Source of the DNA: Cocleimonas sp.
GTDB lineage: Bacteria; Pseudomonadota; Gammaproteobacteria; Thiotrichales; Thiotrichaceae
NCBI GenBank assembly: GCA_023146675.1
Contig: JAGLBQ010000263.1
Span: 1-6,396 of the forward strand
Direction: 5' to 3'
Length of the DNA stretch: 6,396 bases
Shown: positions 5,353 to 6,396 of the stretch, piece by piece
How positions within the stretch are numbered: the stretch's first letter is position 1
Layout of the letters: every line of letters begins with the position of its first letter
Notes under the pieces: generated by a model
What the model was told of the DNA's origin: nothing
Databases searched by the model: none
The model's input: the letters and a program-made list of their open reading frames with translations, nothing else
Made by a program: the position numbers and the translations under genes

Positions 5353-6396
5353 TCACCTAGAAACAGCATTCAAAAATTCACGATTACAACTTGCATTCTT
5401 TTTCCATTGATCCACCTCTGGTGATTGAGGTTTATTTATTTGGTATTTCTCTAGCATTTCATCATTTGTTTTACTCGCTAACGCTCTATCAATCGCTAAT
5501 AACACTCCCTCACTATCTTCTAACAGTACGACTGAATATTTTTCATCTGAAAGTAAACAATAAAACTCTTTGAAAGACTTAAATGTTTGTTGGTTTACTT
5601 TGGTGATTGTCATTGGCGCAAGATGATGCGTACCCGTGTTATAGGATGTAGGCAAAATATTGGTTAGGGTAATACTATCAATTTTATTTTTCTCTTCGGA
5701 GTCTTGATACTCCTTATTAGTGAGACAGCTTTCACTCTGCTCACTCGCAACAAAGACATAACCTGCATAAATAAAATAACGTGAGTCCTGATCAAATTCA
5801 AAACTCCCTGTCGTAATGTCTTTTAGAGAAAGATGAACAATTTTTACTCTTCCATTTCTTACAATTTCCAGTTCTAATCTATCCCCCATTTGATGGAGAT
5901 CAACATAATGTAAAAAAGTAAATCGCGTATTATTAGCACCAAAAACGCGCCCGTTATTTTCAATTTTTTTGCCATCAATACGGGTTATAATGTCACCTTG
6001 TTGTAAGACACCTTCTGCCTGCATATTTGCACACACTTTAGTAACCACAACGCCTGATTTATCAAGGGGCAGTTTATAGTAACCCTCTCGCAACGCGGGG
6101 CTTTCTAGGTTTTGTGTTTCAACAGGAAAATAAGGCGTACCATCCACTTTTCCATCACTAGTATCCTGAAAGAAACGTTTGATCAGATTCACAGGAATCA
6201 TATACCCTCCTGAATTATCGTCAGCACCATCAAACTGCATCACAACACCAACCACTTTATTGTCAACCATTGCAGGGCCACCACTGTTTCCATAATTGAT
6301 TGCTGCATCCACTTGAATCGCTAAAAAGGGGGTATCGCTATGCACATAACTCTGGTATTCAATACGAGAAATAACCCCCCCTGTAATACTCAGTGC
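5353..6396 (-). CDS. Deg/HtrA-family (S1C) serine protease with PDZ domain, C-terminal part
   Basis: The frame is open to the right edge, so the N-terminus, any signal peptide and the catalytic His and Asp lie outside; 347 residues are visible. The GTG at 6345 is internal, because homology continues upstream of it (LSITGGVISRIEYQSYVH, residues 2-19). The nucleophile is S38 in GNSGGP (36-41), after the conserved QVDAAIN strand; GYMIPVNLIKRFF (64-76) closes the protease domain. A PDZ domain follows (about 99-192, with the ligand-loop region around SGVVVTKV and GDIITRIDGKKI), then a second, divergent PDZ-like domain (about 203-317) and a tail of the form 'EMLEKYQINKPQSPEV'. This layout and tail resemble the plant Deg9-like lineage and its bacterial relatives rather than DegP, DegQ or DegS. 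I infer a protein-quality-control or regulatory protease, probably in the envelope, but location cannot be checked without the N-terminus. It ends 92 nt before the rpiA start. Confidence 0.9.
   Translation of the reverse strand, partial: ALSITGGVISRIEYQSYVHSDTPFLAIQVDAAINYGNSGGPAMVDNKVVGVVMQFDGADDNSGGYMIPVNLIKRFFQDTSDGKVDGTPYFPVETQNLESPALREGYYKLPLDKSGVVVTKVCANMQAEGVLQQGDIITRIDGKKIENNGRVFGANNTRFTFLHYVDLHQMGDRLELEIVRNGRVKIVHLSLKDITTGSFEFDQDSRYFIYAGYVFVASEQSESCLTNKEYQDSEEKNKIDSITLTNILPTSYNTGTHHLAPMTITKVNQQTFKSFKEFYCLLSDEKYSVVLLEDSEGVLLAIDRALASKTNDEMLEKYQINKPQSPEVDQWKKNASCNREFLNAVSR

Noticed and set aside
5391..5573. 60-codon plus-strand open frame opposite the protease C-terminus
   Set aside because: Antisense shadow with no start signal; the minus-strand protein is clearly conserved.

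Overview
The window is AT-rich bacterial DNA, and every gene I can support lies on the minus strand. The protein families and their order (a DUF4390 protein followed by NtrY and NtrX, an RpiA that aligns closely with the E. coli protein, and a Deg/HtrA-type protease) suggest a gammaproteobacterium. An AT-rich, possibly Thiotrichales-like lineage would fit, but I cannot place it more precisely by reading.

In transcription order (right to left): (1) 6396-5353, the C-terminal 347 residues of a Deg/HtrA-family serine protease whose 5' end lies beyond the window. It resembles the plant Deg9-like lineage more than DegP/DegQ. (2) 5352-5261, a short spacer with a plausible sigma-70 promoter. (3) 5260-4607, rpiA (ribose-5-phosphate isomerase A). 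Its best start is a GTG 15 nt inside the longest reading frame. (4) 4606-4388, a 219-nt non-coding region with four consecutive hairpins and an imperfect 15-nt direct repeat. It is the least ordinary part of the window. (5) 4387-1, a tightly packed operon: exported DUF4390 protein, NtrY-type membrane histidine kinase, NtrX-type response regulator, and the start of a SAM-dependent methyltransferase that runs off the left edge. Two junctions are ATGA overlaps. The third is a 10-nt gap in which the ntrX ribosome binding site abuts the ntrY stop.

NtrY and NtrX should form a two-component phosphorelay: the kinase senses a signal through its membrane/periplasmic, HAMP and PAS regions and phosphorylates Asp55 of NtrX. 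NtrX here keeps its receiver and Fis-type DNA-binding domains. Its AAA+ domain, however, lacks the sigma-54 contact loop (GAFTGA), the normal Walker B acidic pair and both arginine-finger positions, so it is probably not a classical sigma-54 activator.

The most interesting signal is the hairpin array at 4419-4517. Two hairpins have one mismatch each on the plus strand, and both mismatches become G.U pairs in minus-strand RNA. That points to a structured RNA read in the direction of the genes: a leader of the ntrYX operon, a small RNA, or the right end of a decayed IS200/IS605-type element. I found no CRISPR array, rRNA, tRNA or intact transposase.
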